Shown: one piece after another, positions 25,001 through 37,000 of the stretch | Position numbering within the stretch: the first letter of the stretch is position 1 | Layout of the letters: every line of letters starts with the position of its first letter | Assembly: GCF_030445035.2 (NCBI RefSeq) | Contig: NC_080690.1 | Span: 32,700,796 to 32,764,795, forward strand | DNA from: Dasypus novemcinctus | Lineage: Eukaryota > Chordata > Mammalia > Cingulata > Dasypodidae | DNA: 64,000 bases | Reading direction: 5' to 3' | Translations under genes and position numbers: made by a program | The notes under the pieces: model-generated | What the model was told of the DNA's origin: nothing | Databases searched by the model: none | Seen by the model: the letters and a program-made list of their open reading frames with translations, nothing else

Positions 25001-28000
25001 TCTGAGTGGCCAAAATACTCCCTTTCTTCTTGGATATGGTTTTCAGAATATCTTTTTCAAAATCATATACTGCTTTCTTAACTTCAGCCCATCGAATTTC
25101 AGCTTCCTCAATGATAGCCTGGGGGAGTCGGCACAAAGAGAACAGTTTCTAAGAATTCTCGAGGATATATTCTCTAAGGAAACCTAAGTTCTCAGGCCTC
25201 CTGGTGTTCCAATACATAATATTTCTGCTGCATCTTAGAAAAATATCCTTAAAACAGAAACTTAATTATATAAATATTATTATTAAAAAATACACCTAAA
25301 AAATTATAGAATCCATAAAAGGGGAGCAAACAAATAAAAACAGAGTCTTGGTATCTCTATAAATATGTGTTTCCATATCTCTATAAACTGAAATATTACT
25401 TAGCCATTAAAATTATGTCATATGCACAACTATGTGATTATACCAAATACCACTGATTGTACACTTTGGATGAAATGTATGCTTTATTAATATGTATCAA
25501 TAAAATTGATTAGTTTAAAAAGTGATGTTATATGAAAAAGAGCTGGAAGCATACCAAACCATTAACCATAGTTACATCTGGAAAGATGGATTAATGGGGA
25601 GATAAGGAAGCACACTCTTCCTATATACTTAAATATTTTGAAAAAAGATGTTATAAATGGATATATACATAGAAAAACAGAGAACAAGAGAGAGGGAAAA
25701 ACATTGTTAAGTGAAAAATAGAGATTACAAAATAATATTTAAGAAATTCAAATATGCATAGAAAATTATCTAAACTCCGGAATGAAATAAATGCAAGGGT
25801 CAACACTTGTAGGTGGTAAGATTATGGACATTTTCAAATGTTCTTTCAGCTTATCTGTATTTTAAATTCTTTTCTTCAAACTTAGACTTAAAATAAGCAA
25901 ATTAATGTATGCACATACACAATTTTAAATTCTAATCTAATTTCTGTGAGGAAGAGGTCTACCAGGGTACTAGAGGGTCAGCTGGGCTCTGGCCTCACTC
26001 TGCAGGGCAGTCACAGAGGTGTACCCTGACCAGAACTGGTATTAGTTATCTGGCCTAGGACCATGGAATTCACTTTTCATGCAAATAGGCATGTAAAGGT
26101 TTGCTCGGCACTTCAATGTTTGTAAATGTAAAAAACTGGATGCAGTCCAAATGACCACCCACAAGGAAGTGGTTAAATGAATTGTGGGCACATCCTTACA
26201 ACAGAATCCTATACGGCCATTTAAAAAATGAAATAAGCCTATAGGTACTAACCTGGAAATACCGCAAAGGATACTGTGAAAAAAGAAAGTGACAGAGCAA
26301 TATATTTGTGTAAAAAGATGAGTCAATCAAAATGAAAATGCACATATGTTTGCACACATGTAAAAGCACAGAAAGGATGCTACAAGGTTCCCAAACATTT
26401 GCTAGTCATTGTCTCTGAAGAGAAGTCACAACATAGGCAGATGAAGAGACTTTCATGTCAGTTTGTAGACTTCAATTATATACAATACTGTTCAATATTT
26501 TTAAATGAAAAAGTATTCATGTATTATCTGGGTAATAAAAAAAAGCAAAAAGACCAGAAATGCTTTGAATATTGGAAAGATCCTAAAGAGAAGTAAAGTA
26601 AAATAAAATAATCCATATTTAACAAAATCCATTCCTGATTTTAAAACAAACAAAAAACCTTCCTCAATCTGATAAAGGGCATCTACCAAAATCCTACAGC
26701 TATTATCATACTTAACAGTGAAAATTTAAATTGTTTTTCCCTAAGAGCAGGAATTAAACAAGGATGTCTGCTCTCAGTTTCTATTTGACTTGCTACTGTA
26801 GTCTTGTTGGGGCAATTAGACAAGAAAAAGAAATATAAAGCATCCAGATTGGAAAGGAAGAAGTAAAATTGTCTTTATTCATAGACAACATGTATGATAT
26901 CTGATGGAATCTACTAAGAAGCTACTAGAACTGGGGAGCAGATGTGGCTCAAGGAGTTGAGCACCTGCTTCCCACATGGGAAGTCCAGTCTGTCCCTGGT
27001 GCCTCCTAAAACAAAAAACAAACAAAACAAGCAACAAACAAAAAAAAAACAACTCAGAGGAGCCAATGTGATGCAGTGGTTGAACACCAGCTTCCCATAT
27101 ACAGGTGGTCCCAGGTTCAATCTCGACCTCAGTACCTCAAATAAAGGGGGAAAAAAAACTACTAGAACTATTGAGTTTAGTAAAAATTGCACAATATAAG
27201 AGCAATACACAAAAATCTATTGTATTTCTATATACCAGTAGCAAACAATCAGAAATTGAGATAAAACATACCATTTATAAAAGCAACAAAAAATATTAAA
27301 TACTTAAGGACAAATCTGACAAAAGATGGACAAAATATGTACACAAGAACTACAAAATATTGCTGGGGGAAATTTTTAAAGAAACAAGTAAATTGAGACA
27401 TATACAGTACTACCATGTTCATGGATTTAAGCACTCGATACAATTTAACTATCACGTCTCTCCAAACTTACCTAGCATTTGGGTTATTAATTGTGTTATT
27501 GAGTTATTCAGCACAATTTCCATCAAATTTCAGCAAGTTTTTTCTATAGAAATTGATAAGCAGATTCTAAAATTCACATGGAAATGCAAAGAACCTGGAA
27601 TAGCCAAAACAACTTTAAACTTATTAAAAGTAAGTGAAAGGGGGAAACATCAAACACACAAGAGTTTTTATGGCTAAGAGATTTCAAAATGAGTCAGGTC
27701 ATCCCAGAGGTGACACTTACACATTTTTCTCAGGCAGATCTCACTAACTGCCTCTGTGAACAAAGCCTCAAACTGGGGTGCTCCTGAGGGATCTAGAGCC
27801 ATTGGACACTACAGGCAGGGCAGATAACCCCAGGAAATCAGCACCCTGTGGTGGGCCTTACCTTGGAATATACGACAACCTATTTCCCCAGCGTAACAGA
27901 GTTAGACCCATTTATAATTTTCTTACACATGGTTCTTCTACCCCCTTTATTTGAACCTATAAATAGTACTATACCTGTTAAATACTTTTCTCAGAGACTT

Positions 28001-31000
28001 AAATCTTTGGTCTGTTCATATGCCGGTTGAGACCTGAATCTCAGCAGAGTTGCAGCCAACAACTAATTTCCAGAGAATCAGACTCGCCCAGGACAACCAA
28101 AAAAATGATGATGATGGACAACCCCATTCCAAAAAACACAGAGAACCTACAACTGCAAGCAAAATAGTTCCTTCTACCTGCCCTATAAAATCTAAGCCCC
28201 TTCTCAATCTGAAGAAAAGTGGACATCACCATCCCAGAATCCTCAAGGTTGAGTAATGAACAAACATAAGGGGGAATGCAACCATGGACAAAGTAAATTT
28301 ATTAATATTGTAGTAATAGAAGAACACGTAACATGGTTAAAAAGGTAGTGGTTATCAGAGGTTCTTAGGGGGAGGGGGAGGGAATAATAGGTAGAACATA
28401 GGACAATTTAGGGCACTGGAATTAAGTGTAAACCACAATGTAAACTATAAACCTTGGTTGGTAGCAATGCTTCAAATATTTATTCATCAATTGTAACAAA
28501 TGTACCACACAATTGTAAGATGTTATTAATAGGGGAAAATGTGTATGTGTGGTGGTGGGGGTGAGGTATATGGGAATCATGTATACTTTCAATGTAACTT
28601 TTCTGTAATATCTAAAACCTCTTTAAAGATGAAGTTTATTATATTAAAAAAATAAATAGTGCTAGATAAGCAAATAGATCATGAAACAGAAAAGAGAGTC
28701 CATAAATAGACCAATACATATGGTCAAATGATTTTCAACAAAAGTGCAGTGTTGAACAACTGGATCCATATGCAGAAAAACAGACTTTGATCTGTACTTT
28801 GAACTCGAAATCAATGATGGACCTAAATATCCAAAACTATAAAACTTTTAGAAGAAAACATGAGAGAAAATCCTTAGAAAATTCCTAGATACACCACCAA
28901 ATATATGATCCATGAAATAAAAAATTGATACATTGGACTTCATTGAATTTAAGATCCTCTGGGGAAGTGGACTTGGCCCAGTGGTTAGGGCGTCCGTCTA
29001 CCACATGGGAGGTCCACGGTTCAAACCCCAGGCCTCCTTGACCTGTGTGGAGCTGGCCCACACGCAGTGCTGATGCGCGCAAGGAGTGCCCTGCCATGCA
29101 GGGGTGTCCCCCGCGTAGGGAAGCCCCACGCGCAAGAAGTGTACCCCGTAAGGAGAGCCCAGCGCAAAAGAAGTGCAGCCTGCCCAGGAATGGCACTGCA
29201 TACACGGAGAGCTGACACAAGATGATGCAACAAAAAGAAACACAGATTCCAGTGCCACTGACAACAACAGAAGCGGACAAAGAAAGAACACGCAGCAAAT
29301 AGACACAGAGAAAAGACAACTCGGGCGGTGGGGGGGGGGGGAGGAAGGGAGAGAAATAAATAAATAAATCTTTTTTTTAAAAAAAAGATCTTCTGCCCTG
29401 CAAAAGACACTGTTAAGAGAATGAAGACAATTCATAGACTGAAAGAAAATATTTACAAAGTACATATCTGAGAAAGAACTTGTATCCAGAATATCTTTTT
29501 AAAACTCTCAAAATTCAATAATAAAAAAACAAATTGAAAAATAGGCCAAAGATTTGAACAATGTTTATCAAAGAATATATATGGATGGATGGCAAATAAG
29601 CACATGAAAAGATACTTGACGCAATTATTAGGAAAATGCAAATGAAACACAAGTTACTACTACACACCAATTAGAATGGCTTACAATTAGAAGACTGACC
29701 ATTCTTAGTGTTGGCAAGGATGTGGAAGAATGAAAATATTCATACCCTGCTGGTGAGAATGTAAAATGCTAAGACCACTTTGAAAAAAATTTGGCAGATT
29801 TTTTTTTTTAAATGCCAAACACACCCATTGACCCAGAAGTTCCACTCCTAGGTATTTATCCAAGTTTTCTACAGTCATAGAAAAACTTATTCAGGAATGT
29901 CCAGAGCAGCTATATTTTAGCAGCTAAAAACTGGAAACAACCCAAATGTCTATCAAGAGGTGAATGGAAAAACAAAATTGTGCTATAGCCGTACAATGTA
30001 TTACCTAACTCAGCAATAAAAAGGGACAAACTATTATACACATATGAATGAATCTCAAATAATTATACTCAGTAAAAGAAGACAAAGAGTATACACAGTA
30101 TAGTCTCATTTATACACAATTTTAGAAAATGCAAACTAATATATATTACTATATAGGGAGCACAGCAGTGGTTGTCTGGAGACTGAGGAGCAGAAAGGAT
30201 AGAGGGCCAGAATTGGCTATTACACAGGCACATGTGGACACTTAGGGAGCTGATGGATACGTTCATTATCTGGATTGTACTGATGCTTTCACAGGTGAAT
30301 ACATGTTCCAAAGTTATCAAATTGTCCACTTTAAATATGTTCAGTGTATAACCAATAAAGCTTGAAGGAAAAGGTGTTGTATTACAGGACTAGTTCTCAA
30401 CTGTAGCTTGTATCAGGATCACCTGGAAGGCTTGTTAAAACAATTATTGCTGGACCCCACCCCCAAGGTTTCTGATTCTGCAGGGCTAGGGTGAGACCTG
30501 AGAATCTGCATTTCTAACAAGTTCCCAGGTGAAAATGGTGGTCCTTGACCCACACGTTAAGGGCCTCTGTGTTAGGGCAGTGGTTCTCCATGTTCTCTGC
30601 ACATTAGAATAATCAGGAGGGTTTTGTTTTTGTTTTTTTTTAACAACTTTATTAAATTTACCCATTCAAAGTGAATTTTAGTATACTAACATGTTTCTAG
30701 TAAGTCAACAGGTGCAATCATCACCACCACTTAATTTTAGGACATTTTCATTACCTCAAAAGAAACCCTGTACATATTAGCAGTCACTCCACTATCCCCC
30801 CCTCCTCCCAGCTCCTGGCAACCAATAATCTAATTTCTGCTCCTCTCTATAGATTTGCCTATTCTGCACATTTCATACAAACGGAATTCTACAATATGCC
30901 CTTTTGTGCTGGACTCCTTTTGTTTACCATGTTTTCAAGGTTGAGCCGTGTTGTACTATATATCAGTATTTCATTTCTTTTTATTATGAAATAATATTCT

Positions 31001-34000
31001 ATCATAAAAGATATGTCACTATGTTTATCCATTCACCAGTTGATGGACATTTGGGTTCTTTCCATTTTTTGGCTATTATAAATAATATTGCTAGGACCAT
31101 TCCTATACTTTGCATGAATGTATGTTTTCAATTCTCAAGTATACACATAGAAGTGGAATTGCCGGGTCATATGGTAACTCTATGTTTAGCATTTTGAAAA
31201 ACTGCCAAACTGTTTTCCAAAGTAGTGGCAACATTTTACAATCCAGCAGCAATGGATTAGCTTTCTAAATTCTTCATATCCTCATCAACACTTGTTATTG
31301 TCTGTCTTTTTTATTTGAGTCATCCTAGTCAATGTGAGGTGGTAACTCCTTGTGATTTTGATTTATATTTCCCTAAAGGCTAATTATGTTGATTATCTTA
31401 TCTAATGTGCTTATTGGCCACTTTTATATCTTCTTTGGAGAAATGCTATTCAAATTCTTTGCTCATTTATTAATTGGGATATTTGTCATTTTATTGTTGA
31501 ATTTTAATAATTCTTTATATATTCTGGATACAAATCTCTTATCAGATATAAGACTCGCAAATGCTTTCTACATTCTTGGTTGTCATTTCACTTTCTTAAC
31601 AGTGTCCTTTGAAGTAAAAAAGTTTTTAATTTTGATGAAGTCCAATGTATCTATTTTTTCTTTTGTCATTTGTGCTTTTGTCATATCTAAGAAACACAAG
31701 GTTCCTATTGATACTAAAAATTTGTTATTGTGTATTCTTCTAAGAGTTCTATAATTTTACCTCTTACATTTAGATCTTTGATCTATTTTGAGTTTATATT
31801 TATATGGAATGAAGAATGGGTCCAACTTCATTCTTTTGACTGTGGATATATAGCTATCCTACCATTTGTTAAAAGACTATTTTTTTCTCCACTGAATGAT
31901 CTTGGCACCCTTGTCTAAAATCAATTGCATCAATTACATAAATGTAAGGGTTTATTTCTGGACTCTCAATTCATTCCATTGATCTGTATGTCTCTCTTAT
32001 GCCAATACCATAATGTCTTGATCGCTGTAGCTTTCTAGTAAAATCTGAATCCAGGAAATGTGAGACCTCCAGCTTTGTTTTATTTTTCAAAGTTGTTTTG
32101 ACTATTCTAGATCCCTTGTATTTCCATATGAATTTTAGGACACGCTTGTCCATTTCTGAAAAAAACAAAACAATTGAAATTGCTTTGAATATGTTTATCA
32201 ATTTGAGTAGTACTGCCATCTTAGAATATTAAGTTTCTGATCCATGAACATGGAATGTTTTTCCACGTAGATCTTTCACAATGACTTTTATAACAGCTCT
32301 GAAGATGTGAGAGAACTCATAACCACCACCATCCCCTATCCCCTCCCTCCCCCCCATTTTATAAAGGAGGAAACCAAAGGGTAGAATCTCCCACCCACAA
32401 CTGAAACCCAGGTCTTCCTACTCCAGCACCCATATGTACAGATGGGTGGATTATCATCCCTGTAAATTCAAAGCTCAAAATCTGCTTCCAGGCAATAGGT
32501 ACAATCAGAGCTACTGGAGTTACAGGTGGGTTGTCCCTGGTTATTGTTAGGATCCATATAGTAAAGAGGAGGGCAGCTAACAACTCTCAGAAAACTCTCC
32601 ATCCAGGGTCCCCTCTCCTTTCACCTGCACTACTTTCCTCAATACCTGACATGTATTTACTACTGATCCTACTCCTTCCCCAACATCTAATCAGTTCCTG
32701 AAATTTGCCACATCTTTCTCTGCAATCTCTCAGATCTGTCCTTTCTTCTGGAGAATACAGCCAACCATCCTTTGCCCAGCCCTTTCCCCTGGGAATTAAG
32801 AAGCGAAAGCATCTTTGCTGTCTGGCCTCTGGCTCCAGCCTCTTCCCATCCCCATCCTTTTCACATGCCAGAACATCAGTCTGTCTGAAATGCTGCTTTC
32901 AATACATCACTCCCCTGCCCAGTTATCCTCAGTGGGGTCCTGCTTTCTAAGACATCAAAGATAAACTCCTCTGCCTGGCTTTCAAGGTCTCACAGTCCTA
33001 CTCATCCTGATTTGCCTATATGGTTCCCAAAGCACCCTAATCTCTAATCACACCAGCCTCCTCAATGTCATGACATGCCATGTTCATTCCTACCTCTATT
33101 TCCTTGCTCATGTCATTCACCTTACCTAGGCACCCTTTCTTTACCTATTTCCCTTAAACAAATGCCATCGATCTTCAAATACCATGTCAGGTTCCAAGTC
33201 AATTCCCACCTTCTCAAAAAAGTTCTCGTGATCATTCTATTCTACCCCACATCTATTTCTCTCTGCACTCGACTTTTTAAAAAAGATTTATTTATTTATT
33301 TCTCTCTCCCCCACCTCCCTCGTTGTCTGCTCTCTGTGTCTATTCACTGTGAGTTCTTTCGTATCTGCTTGTCTTCTCTTTAGGTGGCACTAGGAACCAA
33401 TCCGGGGACCTTCCAGAGTGGGAGAGAGGTGCTCAATCTCTTGCGCCATCTCAGCTCCCTGGTCTGCTGCATCTCTTATTGTCTCTCTTCTGTGTTTCTT
33501 TTTGTTGCATCATCTTGCTGCACCAGCTCTCAGCTTGGGCCAGCTTGCCACACAGGCCAGCACTCCTGCACAGGCCAGCACTCCACACGGGCCAGCACTC
33601 CACTCAGGCCAGCTTGCCGCACGGGCCAGCACTCCACATGGGCCAGCACTCGGCTCAGGACAGCTTGCCGCTCACGCCAGCTTGCCACATGGGCCAGCAC
33701 TCAGCTCAGGCCAGCTTGCCACGTGGACCAGCACTCTACGCAGGCAAACTCTCCGTGCACTTGACGTTTTACAATACACAATTTATTTATTTATTTATTA
33801 ATATTCTTTTTTTATAAGATTTATTTTTATTTCTCTCCCCTTCGCCCACTCCCCGCCCCCAGGCTGTCTGCTCTCTGTGTCCATTTGCTGTGTGTTTTTC
33901 TGCATCCACTTGTAGTCTTGTCAATGGCACCGGGAATCTGTGTCTCTTTTTGTTGTGTCATCTTGCTGCGTCAGCTCTCTGTGTGTATAGCGCCACTCCT

Positions 34001-37000
34001 GGGCAGGCTGCACTTTTTTCGCGCAGGGCAGTTCTCCTTACGGGGTGCATTTCTTGCGCATGGAGCGTGGGGGACACCCCTGCGTGGCACAGCACTCCTT
34101 GAGCTCATCAGCACTGCATGTGGGCCAGCTCACCACATGGGTCAGGAGGCCCTGGGTTTGAACCCTGGACCTCCCATGTGATAGGTAGACACTCTATCCA
34201 TTGAGCCAAGTCCCCTGCCAACAATACACAATTTAGCATCTCAAAGCACTGCTAATGCATCTCCTTTAACTTGCTAGAATTCAACAATTCATGCATGGAA
34301 AGAAGAAGGAGAAAAGAAAGGATCCCTTTATGTAGCATAGATGATTCCATCAAAGGGGACATGAGTCCACACTAGTCTGTCCCTCTCAAGGCCATGAGTG
34401 TGACTGTACTACTGGAAAATATCTATTTGTCATACAACATGGCTCTCAGATGCAAATCAACAACCTTATCCCATGAGCAACTAAATTCATGGTGATATTT
34501 CTTCTCCAAAGGAAAAACAACTGTGCTGAACTCACTGAGAGATACCATGCTGGTCTCCAACAAAGCAGGGGACCCTGGAAGTACACACTGTAAATGAAGG
34601 GTGATTTAAGGGGTTTTTCACTTAACTCACTGACTTTGAGCTCAAACCCTTCGTATACCCTTTGTATTATTAAGGAATTATGAATTTTTTCAGGGCATTT
34701 ATGGATATTTGGGTTAGGTTATTTTTATTTCATATTTTAGAGATATATACTGACATGTTCATAGAAAAAAAATCTGTCTAAAGTTCACTTCATAACAATC
34801 CATGGGGTGAGAGAAAAGTTGGTGGGGAGATTGATGAACAAAAGTGGCCAATCACTGATGATGCCTCTGGGTGGTAGCTACATAGGGATTCATGGCGCTA
34901 GCCTCTCTACTTTTGTGTCTTTTGAAAATTTTTCATAAAATAAAAGCTTAAAATTTGTTGTCTCTTCATGCAGGTGGTAAGTTCCTTAAAGGTAGCCCTT
35001 AGTTTGTCTTATCCTACTCATGTTTCATCCAAAGCACCAATGTTTAAATGAATGGACTAGAGATACTTCTTGGTATCAATGAGGGGAGTCCAGCTAGGAT
35101 ATGGAGAGAAAGGCGTACCTCATGGTGCTGCAGGTCACGCTCTGCATTCGCCCGCATGTGCCTGAGCTCGTCCTTTGTGTCTTCCAGCTCCTTTTGTACA
35201 AGCTCACATTTTTGGTCAACAGTGAGGCTTGTCAACCCTACACGGGATTTGGATTTCTGCCGGCTTCGGAACTGCAACCCAAGAAAAACAAAGCCATTTT
35301 CAAGTAAGAACTAGAAATAAAGCAGCGCACAATGGACCTCAAAATGACCACTCAAACCTGCTGGAAATCTCCCTGACTGAGGGCCAGGGAGAATGACCTC
35401 ATGGAGAAAGGGTTCTAGATATTAGGCCTGAGGTGACACTTATTTCATAGTCATCTTGGGATGGATTGAATTGCATGCCCCCAAAAGATATGCTGAAGTT
35501 TTCTAATCCCCAATACTTCAGAATGTGACCTTATTTAGAAATAGGGTCATTATGGATAGAATTAGACAAGTCAAAATGCCTACTGGAGTAGGTTGGGCTG
35601 TTAATCCAATATGACTGGTGTTCTTAGAAGAGGAAATGTGGACACGGGTGGATAGGAAGAAAGGAGAATACCAGGCGACACTGAGGCAGAGAATGTCATG
35701 CATTGCTGGCAGGTCCCTGCCAGGAGCCCGGAGCCTGGAGCCTGGAACCCGGAGCCAGGAATGGAACAGATTCTCCCCTACAGATTTCAGAGGGAGCATG
35801 GCCCTGCCGACACCTCGATTTCAGACTTTAAGCCTCCAGAACTGTGAGACAATAGATTTCTGTTGTTTTAAGCCACCCCATTTGTGGTATTTTATTACAG
35901 CAGCCCTGGGAAAGGAAGACACATCTTCAGGTCCTGGGCTAAGTACTTCAAAGGCCTATGTTGGACATTGAACTGAATATAAATATGGGAAAAATATCTC
36001 CAGGGTAGAAAGAGTATAAACTAGATTTAGACCAGCATTCAAGTCAAAGTGAGAGGAAACCCAGAGCTCAGTGCTTTCTGAACTGAACACAGAAGAGAAA
36101 TGGCCTCTGGGAGTGCAATAGTCAGCAGAAACAAAGAGAAAAAAATCTTAGATTTTCTATGCATAAAAGGCAAAGGTCCTAAGCAAGTGGCTTAGGGAAT
36201 TGTGTGGCCTGAAGGTGGGTTTGCTTGGCCCTCAACATTGGGAAAGACCTAAACAGTTTAAAATGTTCTAAAACTAATTACCCACATTGGAAAAACTGGG
36301 AAATTCCACCCAAGAAATAAAAGATTTTCAGTTTCTCTTGAAAAACCAGGTGCTGTGGCAATACCAGTCTCCTGGCTACCCTTTTAGACCAGGGAGGTGG
36401 CCCAAGTGGCCGCACCAGGCCTTCTGCACTCCTGTGCATGGGTGACCAGATCTTGTAAACATTTCAGTCCAAGTCCCCCATGTTAAGGGTATTCTTTGGA
36501 ACAAACTAAGATCTTCTGGGAGAGTCAACCCACTCAATTGAATCTGATTCCTTTTACATTCACTTGAAAGAGAAATCTGGGGTAGGGGGAGGAAGAATCA
36601 AAAAGAAAACAGGGAGAAATGCATATGGTCACATGGCCAAAGAGGTACCCTAAAGGCAGATACACAAATACCACTTGCATCCAAAGAGGCAAATAGAATA
36701 AAGAAACTCTTACACCTCCACGTGTACCTGTGAAAATTCTGCTGTAGCCACCACTTTACCATCTGATAATCGTGGATGTCGCTGATCTCTGGGCTCCAGT
36801 TTATTGTAATATTTTTCAAACATCCCTGTCTCGATTTTGAGAGCAGAGTTTCCATAGCTGCAAGACAGAGGGTACCCGAGTTAGTTCTACTGATACAAGA
36901 GTTTAAATCCCAAATAACTAGAATCTAATATTTCCTAGCTGTATTTGACCTTCTGCAAGACACCTAACCTTTCGGTGCCTCATCTGTAAAATGGAAATAG

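Noticed and set aside
31386-31754. 122-codon plus-strand ORF, membrane-like
   Set aside because: Antisense of an L1 ORF2/3' region; hydrophobic because the strand is T-rich.
33535-33740. Possible CRISPR-like or satellite array
   Set aside because: Units are degenerate, without regular spacers, and lie within a SINE of a mammalian genome.
33384-33817. Three overlapping repetitive ORFs (112-127 codons)
   Set aside because: Translation of the SINE minisatellite in three frames; the repetition is in the DNA, not selected protein.
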